DNA from: Chitinophagaceae bacterium
GTDB taxonomy: Bacteria; Bacteroidota; Bacteroidia; Cytophagales; Cytophagaceae
Reading direction: 5' to 3'
Length of the DNA: 64,000 nt
NCBI GenBank assembly: GCA_028288365.1
Contig: JAQBNU010000013.1
Location: 23,460 to 87,459 of the forward strand
The notes beneath the pieces were generated by a model. That model saw only the letters and a program-made list of their open reading frames with translations. It was not told the DNA's origin and made no database searches. Both the position numbers and the translations under genes were made by a program. Positions 57,593 through 64,000 of the stretch are shown here, in pieces. Within the stretch, counting starts at the first letter, position 1. Each line of letters opens with the position of its first letter.

Positions 57593-57634
57593 TAAGAGCC
57601 AGGAGTGAACATTCCTCTACTCTTACGATTTTTA
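57593..57634 (+). terminator. Terminator after the metalloprotease
   Basis: GTAAGAG (57593-57599) and CTCTTAC (57620-57626) enclose AGGA/TCCT, with a T-rich tract after. It uses the 7-base word style of the other heptad elements. Confidence 0.7.
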
Positions 57635-57668
57635 TTTTTACTTTTCCAATTAACTATTTTTTATTTTT

Positions 57669-59699
57669 ATGCGATTTTTTTTCTGGACAAAATACCCTTT
57701 TGTTCAGGCGGGACTAGGCCTTATTACAGGCAGTGCATGTACTCATGCGTTCACAGACCTACCTGATCTTCTATTGACAAACGTTGTCTTCAACAAACTG
57801 CTGTACTTCACCAGTGCATTAGCTTTAGTAATATTGGCTTTGCTCTGTTTTCATTACCGTTCAAAACAACAGACAGCTATCAAAGGCTACTTCGCTTTTT
57901 TACTTTTTATTATGCTCGGGAGCATACGTTTCCTAACCTACGATGAGCGATACAATGAACAACATTTATCAAACCTTACGATCGAAGAGGCAACGGCAAT
58001 CGTAGGAGAAGTAGTAGACGAACCGGAAATTAAAAACAATAAAGTCTATGTAGTAATAAAGTCTGAAAAAATACAACTCAACAATCACTGGCAAACGTGC
58101 TGTGGAAAAGTGAAGGTAACATTTCAAAATCCCTCTGCATGTTCTCTTTTCTTTCATCAAAGACTCATGATTGCGGGGAAGCTTACCAAGACAGACATTC
58201 CCGCAACTCCTTACGAATTCAATTATGCGGTTTACCTCGCTTGTCAAAATATCCACTACACTTTATACAGCAAACAATCCCCTGTGATTCTTCCTCAACC
58301 TTCACGCTTTGATTTTTCCATTAAACAATATGCTATACAGGTTCGACAATCCTTAGAACATTTTTTAAAAAATCAGTTAAGAGAAAAAAATACCTATGCC
58401 TTGACAACCGGTTTACTCATCGGCAAACGCAGCGACCTCAGTTACGAGGACAAGCAGCTGTTTACCAACAGTGGCACCATTCATATCCTTGCGGTATCGG
58501 GCATGCACGTGGTATTGATTTATCAATGCATCGCATTTTTAGCCTTATGGTTTGGCATCAGACCTCACAACGTTTTCTTTAATCTTGCGGTACTTTTGCT
58601 TATTTGGTTTTACATTTTCATCACCGGACTTCAGGCATCTGCTTCACGCGCAGCCTTGATGATTTCCATTGTCTTGCTGGGGAAAATAGTACAACGAGAA
58701 AATCAAACGATCAATAGTCTCTTCGCCACTGCTTTTCTCATGTTGATCTATAATCCTTATTACATCGCCGATGTTGGATTTACACTTTCCTTTCTGGCTG
58801 TTGCAGGTATTTTGATTTCTTCTTCTGTTTCTATAGACAAAGGTAACCATGGTATTTGGCGCTATCTACTCAGCGCATCCCTCATCAGCACTGCGGCACA
58901 GATAGCGACCTTTCCCTACTCTATCCATCTCTTTCATCAGTTTCCGGTTTATTTTCTATTAGCCAATCTATTGGTTGTTCCTCTTTCCACTTTATTACTT
59001 TTGCTCTCTATACTATTGTTGCTTATAGGAAGTATTCCTTATGTCAACGCCATGGTTGTTTTTCTATTGAATACATGTACTGATTTTTTGTTTTATTTTC
59101 TTCAATTGGTAAATCAGCTACCCTTGCATACCATTACACGAATTTCTTTAAGCAGTCTGGAAATGATGTTGCTCTATCTCCTATTCATCGTCTATTTATT
59201 GATGTTCTACCAAAGAAATATACGCTGGCTATGGGTTGTGGGAATTTATTCTATTTTACTTTCTACCTCGGTCAATTGCCGCATGGTAGAACAATTTCAT
59301 CATCCGGCCATCTTTATAAGCGGGACAAAGGACAATCGCCAATACCTCTTTTCTTCAGGACACGATGTGCTACTTTTACAACGTCCGGGTATACCGCATA
59401 ACACCCAGGCAACCGAACTATTTTTAACCGATCACTTTGCGAGAACGGTAAGGACACTATCGCTTCGGAAACCGTCTTTTCTTACTGTTCAACTGGACCG
59501 TAAACGCATTGGCATCTGTCGACAGCGACCTGCAAAGCCATTGTTTAGGGATGATTTAAGTAAAAAATGTGAGGTCATGATTCTGGATTATACAATCAAA
59601 TATTCGTACATTGATCCTACAAACGATTCCTCCTCTTACAAAAACATTTTTCATTTGTACGGGAAAAAATCTTTTTACAAGAACACGAGCGACTTATGA
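57669..59699 (+). CDS. comEC: ComEC/Rec2-family DNA uptake channel
   Basis: 676 residues. N-terminal membrane helices and an OB-like DUF4131 region (about 85-200), then the Competence domain core with about eight membrane helices: 'LTTGLLIGKRSDLSYEDKQLFTNSGTIHILAVSGMHVVLIYQ', 'GLQASASRAALMISIVLLGKI' and 'PYYIADVGFTLSFLAVAGILI'. In transformation it forms the inner-membrane channel for single-stranded DNA. The C-terminal ~130 residues lack the metallo-beta-lactamase domain of ComEC from B. subtilis, as in some Bacteroidetes homologues I recall. The next gene overlaps by 4 bases, so they share a transcript although their functions seem unrelated. Confidence 0.93.
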   Translation: MRFFFWTKYPFVQAGLGLITGSACTHAFTDLPDLLLTNVVFNKLLYFTSALALVILALLCFHYRSKQQTAIKGYFAFLLFIMLGSIRFLTYDERYNEQHLSNLTIEEATAIVGEVVDEPEIKNNKVYVVIKSEKIQLNNHWQTCCGKVKVTFQNPSACSLFFHQRLMIAGKLTKTDIPATPYEFNYAVYLACQNIHYTLYSKQSPVILPQPSRFDFSIKQYAIQVRQSLEHFLKNQLREKNTYALTTGLLIGKRSDLSYEDKQLFTNSGTIHILAVSGMHVVLIYQCIAFLALWFGIRPHNVFFNLAVLLLIWFYIFITGLQASASRAALMISIVLLGKIVQRENQTINSLFATAFLMLIYNPYYIADVGFTLSFLAVAGILISSSVSIDKGNHGIWRYLLSASLISTAAQIATFPYSIHLFHQFPVYFLLANLLVVPLSTLLLLLSILLLLIGSIPYVNAMVVFLLNTCTDFLFYFLQLVNQLPLHTITRISLSSLEMMLLYLLFIVYLLMFYQRNIRWLWVVGIYSILLSTSVNCRMVEQFHHPAIFISGTKDNRQYLFSSGHDVLLLQRPGIPHNTQATELFLTDHFARTVRTLSLRKPSFLTVQLDRKRIGICRQRPAKPLFRDDLSKKCEVMILDYTIKYSYIDPTNDSSSYKNIFHLYGKKSFYKNTSDL

Positions 59700-60472
59700 A
59701 TTGGATACAAACTGAAATAAAAGATCGTCTGGCCTACATCAGTATCAATAGACCGGAAAAAAGAAATGCACTCAATGACAAAGTCGTATTAGAATTGCTA
59801 CAAGCATTCAAAGCGGCAGAAGAAAACCCAGAAGTAAAAATTATCATTTTGACTGGACAAGGAAATACTTTTTGTGCGGGGGCAGATTTGGAATACCTCA
59901 AGCAACTTCAAAATAATTCTTACGAAGACAACCTGAAAGACTCCAAGCAATTGATGGAGTTGTACAAAACCATTTACCAGCTTTCAAAAATAGTCATCGC
60001 ACAAGTCAATGGACATGCCATTGCCGGTGGATGCGGATTGGTAACGGTCTGTGATTTTTCTTTCAGCGTACCGGATGCGAACTACGGTTATACAGAAACA
60101 AGAATAGGTTTTATTCCTGCTATTGTCATGAGTTTTCTGGTCAGGAAAATAGGAGAAGCACGTGCCAAAGAATTGATGTTGACTGGCAATGTGATCCATT
60201 CACAGCAAGCGTTGACCTATGGTTTGATCAATCAAATTGTTGACGATGAAAATTCGCTGGGAAAAGTAGTATACGATTTCGCACAGGAACTCTGTGTGCA
60301 CACTTCTTCACAATCACTGGCCATGACCAAAAAGATGCTGGCAGAAATACAAAACATGTCGCTCTCAGAAAGTCTGGTATATGCCTCTGAAATGAACGCG
60401 AAAGCAAGGAGTTCCGAAGATTGTAAAAAGGGGATCGACGCGTTTTTAAATAAAACTACCATCAAGTGGTAA
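59696..60472 (+). CDS. Enoyl-CoA hydratase/isomerase family protein (methylglutaconyl-CoA hydratase-like)
   Basis: 258 residues of the crotonase superfamily. Oxyanion hole regions 'FCAGADLEYLKQ' and 'AIAGGCGLVTVCDFSFS' (the second with a conserved Gly), and the active-site Glu in 'YGYTETRIGFIPAIVMSFLVRKIGEARAKELMLTG'. This 'ExRIGFIPAIV' pattern is common in methylglutaconyl-CoA hydratases of leucine degradation, but other hydratases share it, so the substrate is uncertain. Its ATG overlaps the comEC stop (ATGA), and it ends 13 bases before a convergent gene. Confidence 0.88.
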   Translation: MNWIQTEIKDRLAYISINRPEKRNALNDKVVLELLQAFKAAEENPEVKIIILTGQGNTFCAGADLEYLKQLQNNSYEDNLKDSKQLMELYKTIYQLSKIVIAQVNGHAIAGGCGLVTVCDFSFSVPDANYGYTETRIGFIPAIVMSFLVRKIGEARAKELMLTGNVIHSQQALTYGLINQIVDDENSLGKVVYDFAQELCVHTSSQSLAMTKKMLAEIQNMSLSESLVYASEMNAKARSSEDCKKGIDAFLNKTTIKW

Positions 60473-60485
60473 TGCATTTATTGTA

Positions 60486-62060
60486 TTACTCCGGTGCGTT
60501 ATAGTTGTAACGAACAAGATTGCTTTTCTTTCCAAACAATCCTTTCCTAGCGGCCATGACAAAGGAATCGTCAAACCACATCGTATAATCTTTCAGAAGA
60601 CTCAATCCGTCTTTGTTGTCAAGCTTGATGTTTTTTATTTGAGAACCAGAAATTTCTTCAAACTGTACATAGCTGATTTCGTTGTACAAACCCGATGCAT
60701 TGGAGGCTCCGGCATACACCATCAGGATCTTGCCATCGTGCGTAACGGTCATGGCATGAGAAGCAGACAACAGACCAGAAGACAAATCGTTGGTCTGATC
60801 TTTCAGGTGATACGTTTCCCAAAGTAAAACATCTTCATTGTTGAACGAGTATAAAATCATGGGGCCGGTATTCACTCTTCCTGTTTTTTCATACCAGTTT
60901 TCTACATTATTCACTGCACCTTGCTGATAGGTATACATGGTACTTTGTATCTCCTGCTTTTCGAGTACAACGATGATTTTTTCGTATTCATTCAAATACA
61001 CATCCGAAATATTATAATTTAACCAATCGTCTTCTGCATCATATCCTTTATTGTTGGCACGCAAAATCTTAGCCGTTTGCTGCATGCCTTCTGATATCTC
61101 CTGGTGATTGATTTTATCAATTGACTTCTCTTTGAAGTTAAATTTGCTGTACATGAAGCCAGCCAGCTTATTGGAACGGGAAGACAAATTCATGATATAC
61201 ACTTCATCGTCATTCAAAAACTTCAACTTAAAATCATAGCGCTTGCCAGCAGATGAAGCGATGTCCAGGAACACGTTATCTTTGGTATCCATATTGTAAC
61301 GAATCACGGCGATCCTTCCTGCGCGGTCTGCATTAAGAATAAACAGTTCCCCTCTATTGTTGATGAACAAACCGTAGTTCACAAAATTATTATCGATCGG
61401 TACAATTCCTTTTGATAATAATTCTAATTGATCATTAAAAATTAAAGCCTGCGCCACCAGATATTTTTGTGAATAATCGTAAATGTATAAGATGAATTTT
61501 TTCTCATCAGGAGAATATTGAACCTGATACAGGTATTCTAAAGGCGTCACAAAATCGCGGGGTTGACAGGAATTAATAGCTGTCGTGAAAGATTCATCTA
61601 CCATGGCTTTCCCCATGTCTTTAGACCAGGTACCCACTTTAAACTCATGCAGTATTTTATCTCCTACTAATGAGCCATCTGACACATTGTATTCGTATAC
61701 CTTGCATTGAGTAGTAAATGTACGTGTATTGTGTACAACAGAAAATATACGAAAACGATCGCCCGCCAAAACCATTTTAAAAAAATCTTCTTCCAAAGCG
61801 ACCTTCAGTGGAACGCTAAACAGTACCTTTAAGTCTTTGTCATATTTTTCCAATTGATAAACAGACTCTCCAAAAATACCTCCTTTGCTCTTCGCTAAGC
61901 TGATGAATTCATTGTCACTGACTTTGAATGCTAAGTCTCTTCCGTCCGGTTCGAGGTAAGGTGTGGCAATTTTAAAATCAATAATTTTATCCAGGACTTG
62001 TGCCCCGGAAGGTATAGCGATCCAAAGGATACAAGTAACTATGAATATAAATCGTTGCAT
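60486..62060 (-). CDS. Secreted protein of unknown function, about 525 residues
   Basis: The ATG at 62060 gives a signal peptide (MQRFIFIVTCILWIAIPSGA) and about 524 residues; an in-frame start at 62087 would add nine hydrophobic residues. The rest is beta-rich with aromatic motifs repeated roughly every 50 residues ('YEYNVSDGSL', 'ILYIYDYSQKYLV', 'YMNLSSRSNK'), suggesting a beta-propeller. I know no family name. It is exported, probably outer-membrane or periplasmic. It lies between the convergent hydratase (13 bases) and bioA, whose stop is 42 bases upstream of its start, so it could be transcribed with bioA; no functional link to biotin is visible. Confidence 0.65.
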   Translation of the reverse strand: MQRFIFIVTCILWIAIPSGAQVLDKIIDFKIATPYLEPDGRDLAFKVSDNEFISLAKSKGGIFGESVYQLEKYDKDLKVLFSVPLKVALEEDFFKMVLAGDRFRIFSVVHNTRTFTTQCKVYEYNVSDGSLVGDKILHEFKVGTWSKDMGKAMVDESFTTAINSCQPRDFVTPLEYLYQVQYSPDEKKFILYIYDYSQKYLVAQALIFNDQLELLSKGIVPIDNNFVNYGLFINNRGELFILNADRAGRIAVIRYNMDTKDNVFLDIASSAGKRYDFKLKFLNDDEVYIMNLSSRSNKLAGFMYSKFNFKEKSIDKINHQEISEGMQQTAKILRANNKGYDAEDDWLNYNISDVYLNEYEKIIVVLEKQEIQSTMYTYQQGAVNNVENWYEKTGRVNTGPMILYSFNNEDVLLWETYHLKDQTNDLSSGLLSASHAMTVTHDGKILMVYAGASNASGLYNEISYVQFEEISGSQIKNIKLDNKDGLSLLKDYTMWFDDSFVMAARKGLFGKKSNLVRYNYNAPE

Positions 62061-62102
62061 GAGAAATGAAAACCAACAGATCAACACTATCAGTACGTGA
62101 TT

Positions 62103-63389
62103 TTATTGGATAGGTTTAGAAGAAAAGCCTTTAGTTTCCAACAAGGTGAGTATCAATTGGTGGATACGCTGAAGGTCCTCCATTTCTATGCAGTATGGAG
62201 GCAAAACATAAATGATATTACCCAAAGGCCTGAGCAATACCTGATGTTCCAGAAAAAAGGCATAGAGTTCGTTTCTGATGTTACTATGATAACCGGGGTC
62301 AATATTCAATTCCAACGATACCATTGTACCCAATTGATCTACACGTTTCAGGTCGTACTGTTCACGCAACTGCTGAGCAAATAACGCTTGTGCCTGCGAC
62401 AAACGTGCAATGCGTTGTATACAGGAATCCTCCTGCAATAATTTCAAACTGGCAAGAGACACTGCGCAAGCCAATGGATTAGCAGTATACGAATGACCAT
62501 GATACAATACTTTATCCAGATCAGGTAAGTCAAACGCTGCTACCACATGCGCGTTGGCCAAGGCAACACCGAAAGGCATTGTTCCTCCTGTCAGGCCCTT
62601 GGACAAACACATGATATCGGGTTTTTCCGACAGGTAATGCGAAGCAAAAGGTTTGCCCGTGCGACCAAAGCCCGTCAACACTTCATCTGCGATACAGATG
62701 ACTCCTGCTTTTTTCGCCATCGCAAACAAGCGATCGAGAAATACTGCGCTATATACCCGCATGCCTGCAGTGCCCTGCAACAAAGGCTCTACAATTAATG
62801 CCGCTGGTTTTTGTTCGAGTAATGTGGCAAACTGTTGCAGACATTCTTCTTCTTTATCTTGGGAAGGGAATGAGATGAAATCCACTTCCCACATCAACGA
62901 GGAAAATGTTTCATTGAATACGCCACGACTGCTGACAGACATGGCCCCAAAGGTGTCTCCATGAAACGCGCCGTCGAGTGCAATGACTTTGTAACGCGGC
63001 GTTCCTGAATTGATCCAGTATTGCAGTGCCATCTTCAATGCCACTTCTATCGCTGTGCTTCCATTGTCGGAGTAAAATATTTTTGTAAAATCACACGCGG
63101 TATAATCAATGAGTTTAACAGCCAATTCTGTCGCTGGCTTGTGTGTGAAGCCCGCAAAGATCACATGCTCCAACTCTAAGGCCTGTTTGTAAATCGCTTC
63201 TGCCAGCGTAGGATGAGCGTGTCCATGCAGGTTGACCCACCAGGAAGAGACACCGTCAAGGATTGTTCTTCCATCGCTTAAATGAATGTGCGCCCCCTTC
63301 GCGCTATCCACTGGAAGATTAGGAAATACGGGCATCAACGAAGAGTATGGATGCCAGATCAATTGATCGTTATGTGCCCAGTTTGACAT
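62103..63389 (-). CDS. bioA: Adenosylmethionine-8-amino-7-oxononanoate aminotransferase
   Basis: 428 residues from the ATG at 63389, 1 base after the bioD stop; a start at 63410 inside bioD is less likely. A PLP enzyme of biotin synthesis, using SAM as the amino donor to make 7,8-diaminopelargonate. Visible blocks: 'IWHPYSSL', 'DGVSSWWVNLHGHAHP', 'GDTFGAMSV', the Asp in 'VICIADEVLTGFGRTGKPFA' and the PLP Lys in 'CLSKGLTGGTMPFG'. The next step enzyme, bioD, is directly upstream, a common Bacteroidetes bioD-bioA arrangement. Confidence 0.96.
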   Translation of the reverse strand: MSNWAHNDQLIWHPYSSLMPVFPNLPVDSAKGAHIHLSDGRTILDGVSSWWVNLHGHAHPTLAEAIYKQALELEHVIFAGFTHKPATELAVKLIDYTACDFTKIFYSDNGSTAIEVALKMALQYWINSGTPRYKVIALDGAFHGDTFGAMSVSSRGVFNETFSSLMWEVDFISFPSQDKEEECLQQFATLLEQKPAALIVEPLLQGTAGMRVYSAVFLDRLFAMAKKAGVICIADEVLTGFGRTGKPFASHYLSEKPDIMCLSKGLTGGTMPFGVALANAHVVAAFDLPDLDKVLYHGHSYTANPLACAVSLASLKLLQEDSCIQRIARLSQAQALFAQQLREQYDLKRVDQLGTMVSLELNIDPGYHSNIRNELYAFFLEHQVLLRPLGNIIYVLPPYCIEMEDLQRIHQLILTLLETKGFSSKPIQ

Positions 63390-63390
63390 G

Positions 63391-64000
63391 TTAGCTGTTC
63401 CAGTGATCAAATAACTTTACAGCATACTGCTGTACTAAAAAAGGATCCCAATGTTTTTCCTGTTTGATATCCAGTAAACAAGTCAATCCGGTTTTCGAAA
63501 GAATAATAGATCTGGACGCCGCATTTTCTTGTCCGTTGAAAATAATTCCTTTCACGCGTACATTTTTTTTCTTCAGGTATTCCCAGGAAAGCAACGTATG
63601 ATTAATAGAACCCAAATAATAATTAGAAACCAATACCACTTCAGCGCCCAATACCAAAGCCAAATCAATGACGGTATCGTGTTCATTCAATGGCACCATC
63701 AGGCCACCTGCACCTTCTATGATCAAGTCATTACCGACTGTTTCGGGTATTCTGAAATCCGATAATTGTATCTGTATATTTTCTTCTGCCGATGCTTCGT
63801 GCGGAGAGGCCACTTTTTTGAAACAATAACGTTCCGGATGCATGACACTGTAATCGTTCAACAGTAAAGCATTCACCCGATCAGAATCTCTGTCTTCCAT
63901 TCCCGCTTGTATGGGCTTCCAGTAATCCGCCTGCAAAGCCTGCGTCAATATAGCGCTGACAATGGTCTTGCCGGAGTTGGTTCCTATAGCCGTTACAAAA
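63391..64000 (-). CDS. bioD: Dethiobiotin synthetase, 5' truncated by window edge
   Basis: The visible 202 residues run from the P-loop 'GTNSGKTIVSAIL' at the right edge to the stop at 63391. ATP-dependent ring closure of 7,8-diaminopelargonate to dethiobiotin. Further features: 'YWKPIQAGM' (substrate contact) and 'IIEGAGGLMVPLNEHDTVIDLALVLGAEVVLVSNYYLGSINHTLLSWEYL'. Only a few N-terminal residues before the P-loop are missing. Together with bioA it forms a biotin operon that probably continues to the right. Confidence 0.95.
   Translation of the reverse strand, partial: FVTAIGTNSGKTIVSAILTQALQADYWKPIQAGMEDRDSDRVNALLLNDYSVMHPERYCFKKVASPHEASAEENIQIQLSDFRIPETVGNDLIIEGAGGLMVPLNEHDTVIDLALVLGAEVVLVSNYYLGSINHTLLSWEYLKKKNVRVKGIIFNGQENAASRSIILSKTGLTCLLDIKQEKHWDPFLVQQYAVKLFDHWNS

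Overview
The window comes from a Bacteroidota chromosome, most likely a Cytophagales-like or other gliding/soil lineage. The evidence is two proteins with C-terminal type IX secretion (T9SS) sorting domains, a cytophagalysin-like metalloprotease, and Bacteroidetes-only families (DUF2911, FISUMP, the tail-chaperone C-terminus). Promoters match the TTG...TAnnTTTG consensus and starts lack Shine-Dalgarno sequences. No rRNA, CRISPR array, transposase or phage module is visible. By eye the G+C is in the low forties, with a more A+T-rich stretch at about 26.5-28.7 kb.

Layout. 0-12 kb is housekeeping: a TPR protein end, PduO-type corrinoid adenosyltransferase, prfB with an intact programmed +1 frameshift, a TIGR02757 protein, mtgA, a LysM/RlpA-like protein, a SUI1/YciH factor, a tiny lipoprotein (8058-8192) and ppc. 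12-15 kb holds small secreted proteins, an AraC regulator and a DUF983 protein. 15.3-22.1 kb is a TolC-adaptor-RND efflux operon with a large palindrome beside its promoter and a TetR gene at its end. 22.3-24.2 kb is a TetR-fabF operon with its own candidate operator. 24.7-26.3 kb is gapN.

26.4-31.9 kb is the accessory stretch. It contains an A+T-rich gene broken by a one-base frameshift, a proteasome-like Ntn hydrolase with a predicted Thr nucleophile and a fused repeat tail, a DHFR-like reductase, an HxlR regulator, a FISUMP protein and an AraC-GyrI regulator. Small GAGCA-NNN-TGCTC palindromes sit in three of the junctions. 32-36.4 kb is an LmbE-type deacetylase, a 40-residue membrane protein and an SSS symporter in one overlapping operon. 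37.8-42.1 kb has two secreted proteins. 42-50 kb carries Hpt, ppa, a hydrolase, an SDR, a MarR-isochorismatase-MBL operon, an MFS exporter and a GT4 enzyme. 50.9-64 kb has tRNA-Leu(CAA), a TPR protein, a CFA-like methyltransferase, SAM hydrolase, phoH, the metalloprotease, comEC, an enoyl-CoA hydratase, a secreted protein, bioA and partial bioD.

The most unusual sequence-level signal is intergenic. First, degenerate 7-bp-period repeats arranged as inverted pairs fill the space between many gene ends, and each locus uses its own 7-mer vocabulary. Second, a family of imperfect palindromes beginning TTGCGT(T/G)AG and ending ACGC is present in four copies, one of them inside the RND operon. Third, nested inverted repeats sit at 22.2 and 36.4 kb. 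The best candidate for undescribed protein biology is the Ntn hydrolase at 27.5-28.7 kb with its upstream frameshifted neighbour.
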